DNA from: an uncultured Bacteroidales bacterium
GTDB lineage: Bacteria > Bacteroidota > Bacteroidia > Bacteroidales > F082
DNA length: 64,000 nucleotides
Direction: 5' to 3'
Assembly: GCA_900318465.1 (NCBI GenBank)
Contig: ONKQ01000012.1
Span: 1 to 64,000 of the forward strand
The notes under the pieces were generated by a model. It saw nothing but the letters and a program-made list of their open reading frames with translations. It searched no databases and was not told where the DNA came from. Made by a program: the position numbers and the translations under genes. Positions 1 to 7,360 of this stretch are shown here, piece after piece; within the stretch, counting starts at the first letter, position 1, and every line of letters begins with the position of its first letter.

Positions 1-2
1 CA

Positions 3-80
3 CCCCCTCAAGAGGGGGACGCCTGCCGGACGCTTGTTTTGCGCCGCATTGCGCGTCCCCCTTTTAAGGGGGGCAGGGGG
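3..80. repeat. Paired G/C hairpins, intergenic repeat
   Basis: Two perfect short hairpins lie close together: 3-18 (CCCCCTC-AA-GAGGGGG) and about 57-72 (CCCCCTT-TT-AAGGGGG). An 8-mer GGGGGACG/CGTCCCCC pair also links them. This is just beyond the stop of the giant surface-protein gene, so it may act in termination or be an interspersed palindromic element. Seen directly; the function is inferred. Confidence 0.5.
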
Positions 81-87
81 GATTCAA

Positions 88-3000
88 TCATCTCACCACG
101 ATCTTTTGCGTTTTCACATCGTTGCCATTGATGAGGCGGAGCATGTAGACGCCAGGTGCGGCGTTGATGGCCTTGCTGACGCTGCCGTTGACGGTCTCGC
201 TGCTCAGGATGCGGCCTGTGACGTCGACCACTTGCAGGGTGGCTTCACCCTCGTTGCCGATGATCCAGTTGCCGTTGCTGAAGAAGGCGAAGTTGTCGCT
301 GTCGTTGTTGACGCCAGTGGCAAACACCAGCTTGAAGCGGCTCGAGTAGTCGGTCGTCGTGGCGTTGAAGGTGTAGCTCGGGGCTTGCAGCAGGTCGACA
401 TCAGTGCCGGTCATGTTGTCGATGAGGTGCAGGTAGCTGAAGCTGACTTCCTCAGCGTTGAAGCTCAGGGTGTAGGCGCCGTTTTCGTTGGCGCGGAAGT
501 TGAGCGGCATTTCGCCTTGGCCTTCGCTGTAGACCACAGCGCAGTCCTTGTTGCCTTGCGGGATGTAGACCTTGGTGTGGCTTTGGTTGAGCATGAACTT
601 GGGCAAGACGTTGCCTTCGCCGAAGCGTACAACAGCGCGGTCGATGAGGCCATTGCCGCGATGGTTGGCGGCTTTCATCACATTGATGCTGAGCGCACCT
701 TTGTTGCCTGTTGAGGATTCAGTTTTATAGAAAGTTAACTCTTCTCCATTTTGTTCAGCATAGACGAAGGCACCTTCCATAGGTTCAATGTAATTGCGCT
801 CGGGAGTGACGATGTCATTGCCATCTTGGTTCATCACATAGAAGTCGCGACGTGGGTAAGCTTTCACGGAGTAGGGGTTGCCCACAAGGTTCCAGCCCCT
901 CATGTTTTCATCGGGATTATCTTCGGTATTGCTCAGCAAGATCATCTTGTCGTATGGGTTTACTTTTTCGTAAGCAGCACCGGTGAAGGTAAGGGTGACA
1001 TTACCGCTGTTGGCATAGAGGTAGCCAATGCCAGATTCGATGAGGAAATCTTCCGTATGACTCTTGTAGTTCTCCCACTCTAAATACTGTCCTTCACCGT
1101 TCGCTGTAGGAGCTTGGTTGAAGCGATAGAGGTCGAATTCGTTGTCGGTCATCTGATCCACCGCGTCCACAGGGATGCTCAAATATAACGGCGAGGCAAT
1201 CAGATACCAACCTGACGTTTCTTCTCCTGTGCTGTGAGCTAAGATTTCCTTGGTGAAGAAAGGAACAGGCGTGGTGAATTCGAAGATGTCGCTCCACTCG
1301 CCTTCGGTGCTGCCGCACACGCCTTGCACCTTCACTTCGTAGGTCTTGTTAGCCTCGAGGCCATTGAGCGTGACGCTCTCGGTATCGGATGTGGCATCTT
1401 GCCACTCGCCGTATTCACCTTCGATGGTGCAAGTGTAGTTGATGTCATCAACATACAGCCAATACTGGTCAGCGGGAGCAGTATAAACGATGGCAACATA
1501 GCCAGTGCCGGAATAGCTGCTCAAGTCGTATGTGTATTTGTCGAAAACAAGGGAAGGAAGCACATTACCATCCGTCAGTTCGATGTTGAAGTCGGAAGCG
1601 TTGGTGTTGCCCGTTGTGGAAAGATACACACGGAAGGTGTCATTTCCATTATTAGATTGACGTCTTGTATAAAAACTGAAAGTGCCTCCCAAAGAGATTT
1701 GCGGGGAAACCAAATAGTCTTGATGGTCATAAGAACTGTTGTAGGTTGCTTTCATGGAATAATTACTATTATTCGCATAACTAGAAGAGTTGTTAATACT
1801 CCATGCATTGCCATGGCCATCGGCATCGATGGTGGTCCAGCCCTGCTGGGTTCCATCTTCAAAGTCATAGGTAACGTTGGTATTAACGGCTGCTGTGATG
1901 ACTTCACGATACATCACATTGTAGCTGTCGCCTTCGCCCGTCCAGGTGATGTTGGCGCTGACGGCGGTGATGTTGTCGGCCACGATGTTATACGGGGTGA
2001 AGCAGTCTCCCAAAGTGGTGAAGCTGATTTCGTTGCTCCACACGCCGTAGCCGTCTTCGCTGCCGCAGTTGGCGCGCACTTTCACGTAATAAAGTGTTTC
2101 GGGCATGAGGCCTTCCAAGAGGAAGCCATTGTTGGTGGTGGCATCAACGTAGGTGTAGCCAGCACCAAGGGGCGAGGGGCTGTAGGCCACTTGCCAAAAG
2201 TCTTGCGTGTCGTCCGTCAAGGTCCAGCTGAGTTTTGCGGAGGTGGATTTCACCTCGGTGGCCTCGGCCAAGGTGCCGACGGGGAGGCAAGCCACGGTGG
2301 TGGTGAAGGTGACCGTGCTCGACGGGGCGCTATAGCCTTCGGTGCCGCAGTCGCCAACAATGTAGGCTTCGTAAGTGGTCTCGGGATCGAGGCCGTTGAT
2401 TTCAATCGTGGTTTCGTCGGCGTTTTCAACTAACAGGTCGCTAGCAGGCACTTCAAAGCCAATCTTCACATTGTCGATGTGGATGTTGTTGTCGTATGAT
2501 GTGGTTTCAGCATGGGCAAAGAAAGCGATATTCACTTCTTGACCGACATAGGAAGCAAGGCTGACATTGATGGTTTCGCCCGTTTGGGAAAGGTTGTCAA
2601 GCACATCGGTGCCCGTGCCGCTGTTGTTCCACTCGCGCAAAATGGTCCAAGTGGCCATGTTGTCGGTCGAAATCAGGACGACGAATCTGTGCGTGGTGCA
2701 ACCTGTAGCCAAAGCATTGTTATTGCTGTATGGGGTATAAGCTGCATCAAAGCTAAAGTCATATCCTTCTTTGACAGTCATGCTTGGCGTAATCATCCAA
2801 TAATTGACATTACTACCATATAAATTGGTATAATAGTGATAACCGTCCAACACATTGTTCATAGTGCTGCTCCTTGACCATGAAGAAGTGCCTAACAAGG
2901 TGGCGGTGCCGTCGGTGTTCAAGGCACCCGTGCGGAAGAGCCATCCTGTCGGAACCGAAGAGAAGTCTGCATTTTCACCGTCCCATGAGGCAGGTGTGCG

Positions 3001-5976
3001 CCAATACACGTTGTAGCTGTCGCTGGTACCCGTCCAGTTGAGGGTGGCGGTGTGGCCGGTAATGTAAGTAGCAGCGGGAGTCGTGGGTGCCGGGCAAGCC
3101 ACGAGCGTGGTGAAGGTTAGGGAAACGACTTCACTTTGGTCGCTCTCGCCGCAATACTTGCGAATGGCGAAAGTCCAGTCGTAGTCGGCGTACAAAGTGT
3201 TCCAACTTGCCGTGTTGGTTTCTCTAGGATCGTCCCAGGCAACCGATGAGAAGTCGGTTGGAGTGCCATGAAGCATGACATATTGGAACATTTCGCCCTC
3301 TTCGGCATCCCATTCAATGGTGACTCCGTGGGCGGTGGGACCTTCCGTAATACGGACATTGGTGGGAACCGGGCAGCTGACATCGGTCATAAAGAACAGC
3401 GTTTCCGACCATTCGTTGTTGGCTGCGTCGCAGGTGCCTTGCACTCTCACTTGTATTTCGGTGCTGGCCGGCAGGCCTTCGATGGTGCAGGGCGAGGTCA
3501 CGCCGGACATGCTGAACCAGTCGTTATGACCGGCGTAGATGTACTCGAGGTTGAACTCGGTGAGGCCGTTGCCTTCCCAGCTGATCTTGGCCGAGTGGGC
3601 GGTCACTTCGCTTTGGGTGGGTTTGCCAGGGTTGGGGCAGTCGTCGGGGGTGGTGAAGCTCACGGGGGCGGTCTCGGCACTATAGCCGTCCTCGGTGCCG
3701 CAGTTGCCTTTCACTCTCACTTGGTAGCCGGTGTTGGCGGCGAGGTTCTCGAAGGTGTAGGTCAGGTTGGCAGTGGTGTATTCGGTCCAGGAAGAAACGC
3801 CAGCGTTGACAACGATGTCGTCCACATAGAAACAGTCATCGTTATAATAATCGGAATCATCCTTGGTGTAGTACCAGCGAAGGGTATGAGTGCCAGCGGT
3901 CAAAGAATAGGTGTAGTCAATCCAATTGCCATTGCCGGAAATGCCGTTAAGGTTGGATTGAGGAGTGCCGTCGATGGAGAAGTAGGCCTTGTCATAAGTA
4001 TCTTCCGAGGAAACCTTGGCCGAGAAAGTGAGGGTGGCATCGTTGGCCAAAGTCACTTCGAGCACCATGTCGGAAGTCGAATTGTTTACGCGACCATTGC
4101 CGCTCTTGGCGCAGTAGGCGCCACTGTGGTTGTTGGCCACCACCGTCCAGGGATAGTTACTGGTGGTTGTGAAATCGGCTTGGCTAAGGTCGCCAGTCTC
4201 GAAGTCGGCTTTGGCAAAAAGGTTTTCTTCGCCAATCATCACGACATAGCCGTCGCTGCTGGTGCCTTCCCAAGTGACGGTGGCTCCGTGTGCGGTCACG
4301 CTGCCTTCGGTCACGGCCAGTGCAGTAGGTGCGGGGCAGGCGATTCCAGTGGTGAAGTTCTCGGCGATGTTTCTCCAGTCGCTGTATTCATTGTTGCCAC
4401 AGGCGGCTTGCACGCGGGCGGTGTATTCGGTTTCGGGGGTGAGGCCCGATATGGTGGTGGTCAGCAGATCGTAGGCCGTTCCGACGCGGGTCCAATTGAG
4501 AGGCTCGTCGGGGTCGGCGGCTTTCTTGTACTCCACGTTGAAGCCGTGGGCGGTGGCATCAAGCGGGCTGTCCATGGTCCAGGTCAAAGTGGCCGTGCGG
4601 ACGGCCACATTGGAAGCCGCGAGCGTTCTGGGCTTGGGGCAGTTGCCAGGGGCAATCACTGTCAGCTTGTAGTCTTCACCTTCGCCGAAATCTGTAGAAA
4701 CGCAAGGATTACTTGGGGATGAAGTATTATATTGCATCAGTACGCGCATACAATAGTCGCCCACAGCGGTGGCGGAAGGAACGGAAAAGCTTCCACTCCA
4801 ACTTGTAGTTTGTGTGGCACTCGTTGCAGCCACTCTTTCATCGGCGCTAAACTCGTAGTCTTGGTTCCAGTCAACCCAGATGGCAAATCCACAACCCCAT
4901 TGGGAACCCTGGCTTACCGTAAAGTCCAAGGTTTCGCCAGGCTCAATCTCTGCGGAATGGCTGTCGTAGTAGTCGCCATAGCCGCCTGTGGAAAAGCCCG
5001 TGCTGTTGTTTATTCCAGCTTCTGTGGTAAAGTTCGTGATGTAAATACCATACCCCCCTCCAAAAACAGGCTCGCAATACGACGGGTCTTCCACGGTGAT
5101 GGCGGCGGTGGCGGTGTAGTCAGTGCCTTGGTAGCTCATCGTGGCGGTGATGGTGGCGGTGCCAGAGGCTTCGCCTGTCACCGTGGCGGTGGTGCCGTTG
5201 CCGCTAACCGTGGCCACGCCCTCGTTGCTGGAGGTGTAGGTGATGGTGGGTGTGCCCGTCACGTTGCCGTAGGTGGCAGTAAGGGTTTTGGTGAAGCCGG
5301 TGAATACCGTTTCGGAGGCAGGGGCAAGTGAGATGTAAGGGTCTGTTGTTTGATACCCAATTTGGATGTTGGGGCGGTTGGTTGAAGCGGTGTAATAATT
5401 AGGGTTTGTAATGTAGCCGTAATTATCAGTATCGCTGCTTCTGACCATGTACTTGTTGTCCGTGGTAGCGGTGTATTGCCAACCTATATTGCCGGACCAA
5501 CCATTTCCAGAATTCGTTCTACAGACCACAACAAGGAGGTTGTCGTTGCCGTTGTATTCGAAAGGCGTAGTGAGTTGGAAAGTTTGCCATCCAGCACTGC
5601 TTCCGCCAACCGCGATGCCTGAACCCGTGTAAACAGGAGTTCCTGCGGTGACAGGGTTATTGGTGGCTACCGTGCTGGCTGTAGTGTGGAACAGATAGAT
5701 GTTCACATTAGCATTGAAAGAATTTCCATTGTGGTTGAAAGCCACGGACGTAATGGTTTTTGCACCGTTCAGTTCTTCAGCCGTATAGATGAACTGGGCC
5801 GTGGAGTTGTAGTAGTAGCAGTTTCCGAAAGGGGAACCAGAACTGTTGCCCTGATAGTTTCCACTGAGGGCATAGTTAGTGCCCGTTCCGATAGTCATCG
5901 TTTGCTGCGCGAAACTTGTTGTCCACGGCGCGAACACCGCGAGCAGCAGTATCAAGAATAAAGATCTGTTTTTCAT
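88..5976 (-). CDS. Giant secreted multi-domain surface protein with type IX secretion sorting signal
   Basis: A 1962-residue exported protein. The ATG at 5976 is chosen because it opens a clear signal peptide (MKNRSLFLILLLAVFAPWTT, cleavage near SFA-QQ); the frame stays open upstream to 6105 without a signal. In order: an N-terminal beta-rich region, a BIG2-like Ig domain (about 215-297), a GEVED domain (about 304-442), and seven FN3-like modules, most introduced by Cys-Pro. Cleaved-adhesin/MAM-like jelly rolls (DFETGDL, DFEDGTQQGW with VDDI ends) sit inside modules two, five and seven. A C-terminal type A T9SS sorting domain (VVDVTGR, PGVYMLR, QKIVVR) closes it. Known for the families: Por-secreted adhesins or proteases of Bacteroidota. 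No protease catalytic motif was recognised, so an adhesive or glycan-binding role is inferred. Confidence 0.9.
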   Translation of the reverse strand: MKNRSLFLILLLAVFAPWTTSFAQQTMTIGTGTNYALSGNYQGNSSGSPFGNCYYYNSTAQFIYTAEELNGAKTITSVAFNHNGNSFNANVNIYLFHTTASTVATNNPVTAGTPVYTGSGIAVGGSSAGWQTFQLTTPFEYNGNDNLLVVVCRTNSGNGWSGNIGWQYTATTDNKYMVRSSDTDNYGYITNPNYYTASTNRPNIQIGYQTTDPYISLAPASETVFTGFTKTLTATYGNVTGTPTITYTSSNEGVATVSGNGTTATVTGEASGTATITATMSYQGTDYTATAAITVEDPSYCEPVFGGGYGIYITNFTTEAGINNSTGFSTGGYGDYYDSHSAEIEPGETLDFTVSQGSQWGCGFAIWVDWNQDYEFSADERVAATSATQTTSWSGSFSVPSATAVGDYCMRVLMQYNTSSPSNPCVSTDFGEGEDYKLTVIAPGNCPKPRTLAASNVAVRTATLTWTMDSPLDATAHGFNVEYKKAADPDEPLNWTRVGTAYDLLTTTISGLTPETEYTARVQAACGNNEYSDWRNIAENFTTGIACPAPTALAVTEGSVTAHGATVTWEGTSSDGYVVMIGEENLFAKADFETGDLSQADFTTTSNYPWTVVANNHSGAYCAKSGNGRVNNSTSDMVLEVTLANDATLTFSAKVSSEDTYDKAYFSIDGTPQSNLNGISGNGNWIDYTYSLTAGTHTLRWYYTKDDSDYYNDDCFYVDDIVVNAGVSSWTEYTTANLTYTFENLAANTGYQVRVKGNCGTEDGYSAETAPVSFTTPDDCPNPGKPTQSEVTAHSAKISWEGNGLTEFNLEYIYAGHNDWFSMSGVTSPCTIEGLPASTEIQVRVQGTCDAANNEWSETLFFMTDVSCPVPTNVRITEGPTAHGVTIEWDAEEGEMFQYVMLHGTPTDFSSVAWDDPRETNTASWNTLYADYDWTFAIRKYCGESDQSEVVSLTFTTLVACPAPTTPAATYITGHTATLNWTGTSDSYNVYWRTPASWDGENADFSSVPTGWLFRTGALNTDGTATLLGTSSWSRSSTMNNVLDGYHYYTNLYGSNVNYWMITPSMTVKEGYDFSFDAAYTPYSNNNALATGCTTHRFVVLISTDNMATWTILREWNNSGTGTDVLDNLSQTGETINVSLASYVGQEVNIAFFAHAETTSYDNNIHIDNVKIGFEVPASDLLVENADETTIEINGLDPETTYEAYIVGDCGTEGYSAPSSTVTFTTTVACLPVGTLAEATEVKSTSAKLSWTLTDDTQDFWQVAYSPSPLGAGYTYVDATTNNGFLLEGLMPETLYYVKVRANCGSEDGYGVWSNEISFTTLGDCFTPYNIVADNITAVSANITWTGEGDSYNVMYREVITAAVNTNVTYDFEDGTQQGWTTIDADGHGNAWSINNSSSYANNSNYSMKATYNSSYDHQDYLVSPQISLGGTFSFYTRRQSNNGNDTFRVYLSTTGNTNASDFNIELTDGNVLPSLVFDKYTYDLSSYSGTGYVAIVYTAPADQYWLYVDDINYTCTIEGEYGEWQDATSDTESVTLNGLEANKTYEVKVQGVCGSTEGEWSDIFEFTTPVPFFTKEILAHSTGEETSGWYLIASPLYLSIPVDAVDQMTDNEFDLYRFNQAPTANGEGQYLEWENYKSHTEDFLIESGIGYLYANSGNVTLTFTGAAYEKVNPYDKMILLSNTEDNPDENMRGWNLVGNPYSVKAYPRRDFYVMNQDGNDIVTPERNYIEPMEGAFVYAEQNGEELTFYKTESSTGNKGALSINVMKAANHRGNGLIDRAVVRFGEGNVLPKFMLNQSHTKVYIPQGNKDCAVVYSEGQGEMPLNFRANENGAYTLSFNAEEVSFSYLHLIDNMTGTDVDLLQAPSYTFNATTTDYSSRFKLVFATGVNNDSDNFAFFSNGNWIIGNEGEATLQVVDVTGRILSSETVNGSVSKAINAAPGVYMLRLINGNDVKTQKIVVR

Positions 5977-6101
5977 AAAGTAAGAATTGTAAGGTTTGTA
6001 ATAATTGAATTGAATAAACGGATTGAGGCTTGCGCATGGCAAGTCCTGCAACGGAGATTTTAGGCCCGTGGCCTGCGGCAAACCCTGCAATTCGGAGCTT
6101 G

Positions 6102-6167
6102 TCACACAGGCAACAGGCCGGGAATGTCTCCAGGCTTAAGGATGTTGGTGTAGGTGAGTTTGCTCAT
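6102..6167 (-). CDS. Possible 21-residue leader peptide (uORF)
   Basis: Between the predicted promoter (6232-6258) and the giant gene's ATG (5976) a short frame begins MSKLTYTNILKPGDIPGLLP and stops at 6102. The leader is about 250 nt, unusually long for this window, where several other leaders are about 15-50 nt. It also holds a near-duplicate 14-mer at 6038-6051 and 6077-6090. The peptide is not recognised and could be chance. Confidence 0.25.
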   Translation of the reverse strand: MSKLTYTNILKPGDIPGLLPV

Positions 6168-6231
6168 AGGTTTGTTGTTTTTAATGAAGTTATGTGTTAA
6201 AAAATGGATTTGCTTCTTTCCTAAGAAGCCC

Positions 6232-6258
6232 CAAATTTACAAAAAAATGGAATGTCAA
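6232..6258 (-). promoter_or_regulatory. Promoter of the giant surface protein
   Basis: On the minus strand TAAATTTG (6232-6239) fits the Bacteroidota -7 consensus TAnnTTTG. A TTGACA-like -33 element begins at 6258, with 16 nt between the TTG and the -7 box. Confidence 0.6.
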
Positions 6259-6330
6259 GAAAAAAGCGAAAAAAAAAGCAAAAAAAACAAGTAGATAAGC
6301 AGATTTAGTTTACGTAATAGACTCCGAGAC
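6232..6330 (-). repeat. 99-bp duplicated promoter module, copy A
   Basis: This 99-bp block matches 7226-7324 at roughly 90 percent without gaps and in the same orientation. It includes the -7 and -33 elements and an A-rich upstream tract. It precedes the giant surface protein gene; copy B precedes the MNT/HEPN pair. Confidence 0.8.
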
Positions 6331-6458
6331 ATTAGCTTGTGACTATGACTTGTGACCTTGCAGGGCTGTTAGCAATTAGCTTTTGGCTGTTGGCCTTTGG
6401 CTGTTGGCTGTCGCTTCCGTCATTGCGAGGAACGAAGCAATCCAAGGGTTGGGGGCAA
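6331..6458. repeat. Intergenic repeat patchwork between two leftward units
   Basis: No gene is seen here. The stretch holds TTAGCNNTTAGC and TTGGCTGTTGGC-type short tandem units (6365-6410). At 6418-6443 there is a 26-mer beginning CGTCATTGCGAGGAACGAAG, which I recognise as an element dispersed in many unrelated bacterial genomes (from memory). It follows the end of the HEPN gene. Confidence 0.55.
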
Positions 6459-6869
6459 CTACAAGCCTAACTTCTCCTTGGCCAAGCTGGTAACCTTGAT
6501 GATGAAGTCTTGGGTAGGCAGGATGTTAGGCACTACGTCTTCTTCCGTGAGGTCGAAACGGTCACTGTAGTCGCCTGTCAGCCGCATGTCAAATAAGATG
6601 CTGAACAGCTTCCCCATTTCGATGGGCACCAATCCTGTCTTAACAAAGTGCAAGTTAAATTGGCCTATGCAACCTTCGTGGCTTTTTACGCGGATTTCGT
6701 TGGCGATGAGCAAGGCTGATGCAGCGTAATAGGCAGCATAATACAAGCGGTTGGCGGTTATCTCCAAATAACCCATCTGAAGATTGCCCTTGGCTTGCTC
6801 GAGAGCAGCAAAGGCTCTTTCGCTGCGATAGATAACAATGTCTTTGCGGTTTTCGTCAGTCAAGCCCAT
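6459..6869 (-). CDS. HEPN domain protein (UPF0332 type), probable toxin of a MNT/HEPN pair
   Basis: A 136-residue all-alpha protein. The NRLYYAAYYAASALL helix (about residues 40-54) followed by KSHEG and a late R..GDYSDRF segment match the UPF0332 HEPN family. The RX4-6H ribonuclease motif of classical HEPN toxins is not clear; only R-x3-H is present near residues 60-64. The start overlaps the MNT gene by 10 bp, so the two are co-translated. Family knowledge: such pairs act as toxin-antitoxin modules in which MNT modifies HEPN. The toxin role here is inferred. Confidence 0.8.
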   Translation of the reverse strand: MGLTDENRKDIVIYRSERAFAALEQAKGNLQMGYLEITANRLYYAAYYAASALLIANEIRVKSHEGCIGQFNLHFVKTGLVPIEMGKLFSILFDMRLTGDYSDRFDLTEEDVVPNILPTQDFIIKVTSLAKEKLGL

Positions 6870-7189
6870 ATCCTTATTCCCTCCTCGTTTACGTTTTCAT
6901 GGAAAGGACTTGCTGCATCTTCCTGCCAGCCTTTTTTGGTGAAAAGCACAACATTGATGTATTGCCCTAAATCCCAGCCCAATTCGCGGAATGGATAGGA
7001 ATATAAAGCGTAGTCTTCGAGTCGGATACGGTCTTTGTCAAGCAAGATAAGAATGTCCCAATCCGAGCCTTCGTGGGCATCGCCACGGGCGCGTGACCCG
7101 AAGAGGATCATTTCGGAATGAGGCGGAACCACAGTCTTTGCCTTGTCCGTTATCGCATCGATTATCTGTTTATGTGTTTTGGCTGTCAT
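6860..7189 (-). CDS. MNT-type nucleotidyltransferase, probable antitoxin
   Basis: A 109-residue protein with the minimal nucleotidyltransferase signature: GSRARG (about residues 32-37) followed by SDWDILIL, whose Asp pair binds metal. It is first in a two-gene unit with the HEPN protein, with a 10-bp overlap, and transcribed from the repeat-borne promoter at 7226-7252. Family knowledge: MNT enzymes such as MntA add AMP to HEPN partners. The substrate here is inferred from pairing only. Confidence 0.85.
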   Translation of the reverse strand: MTAKTHKQIIDAITDKAKTVVPPHSEMILFGSRARGDAHEGSDWDILILLDKDRIRLEDYALYSYPFRELGWDLGQYINVVLFTKKGWQEDAASPFHENVNEEGIRIWA

Positions 7190-7225
7190 TGATGTTTAGC
7201 TCCTTCATCAATCATTTTGGGGCTA

Positions 7226-7252
7226 CAAATATACAAAAAAGTGGTATGTCAA
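7226..7252 (-). promoter_or_regulatory. Promoter of the MNT/HEPN pair
   Basis: TATATTTG (7226-7233, minus strand) matches TAnnTTTG, with a TTGACA-like element at 7252 downward and the same 16-nt spacing as copy A at 6232-6258. The start codon lies 37 nt downstream. Confidence 0.6.
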
Positions 7253-7324
7253 GAAAAAAGTGGAAAAAAAAGCAAAAAAAATAAGTAGATGAGCAGATTT
7301 AGTTTACATGATAGACTGCGAGAC
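7226..7324 (-). repeat. 99-bp duplicated promoter module, copy B
   Basis: Ungapped match to 6232-6330 in the same orientation. It continues into GAGACTSCGAG-type short repeats (7311-7345) that recur near 31856 and 50520. Confidence 0.8.
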
Positions 7325-7360
7325 TCCGAGACTGCGGGACTGCGAGTTGAACAAAAAAGC

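Noticed and set aside
3268-4722. Long open frame of 484 codons antisense to the giant surface gene
   Set aside because: It has the Gly/Val/His-rich composition of an antisense shadow; the minus-strand protein has clear domains and signals.
5977-6105. N-terminal extension of the giant surface protein
   Set aside because: It would bury the signal peptide 43 residues inside; it is treated as leader.
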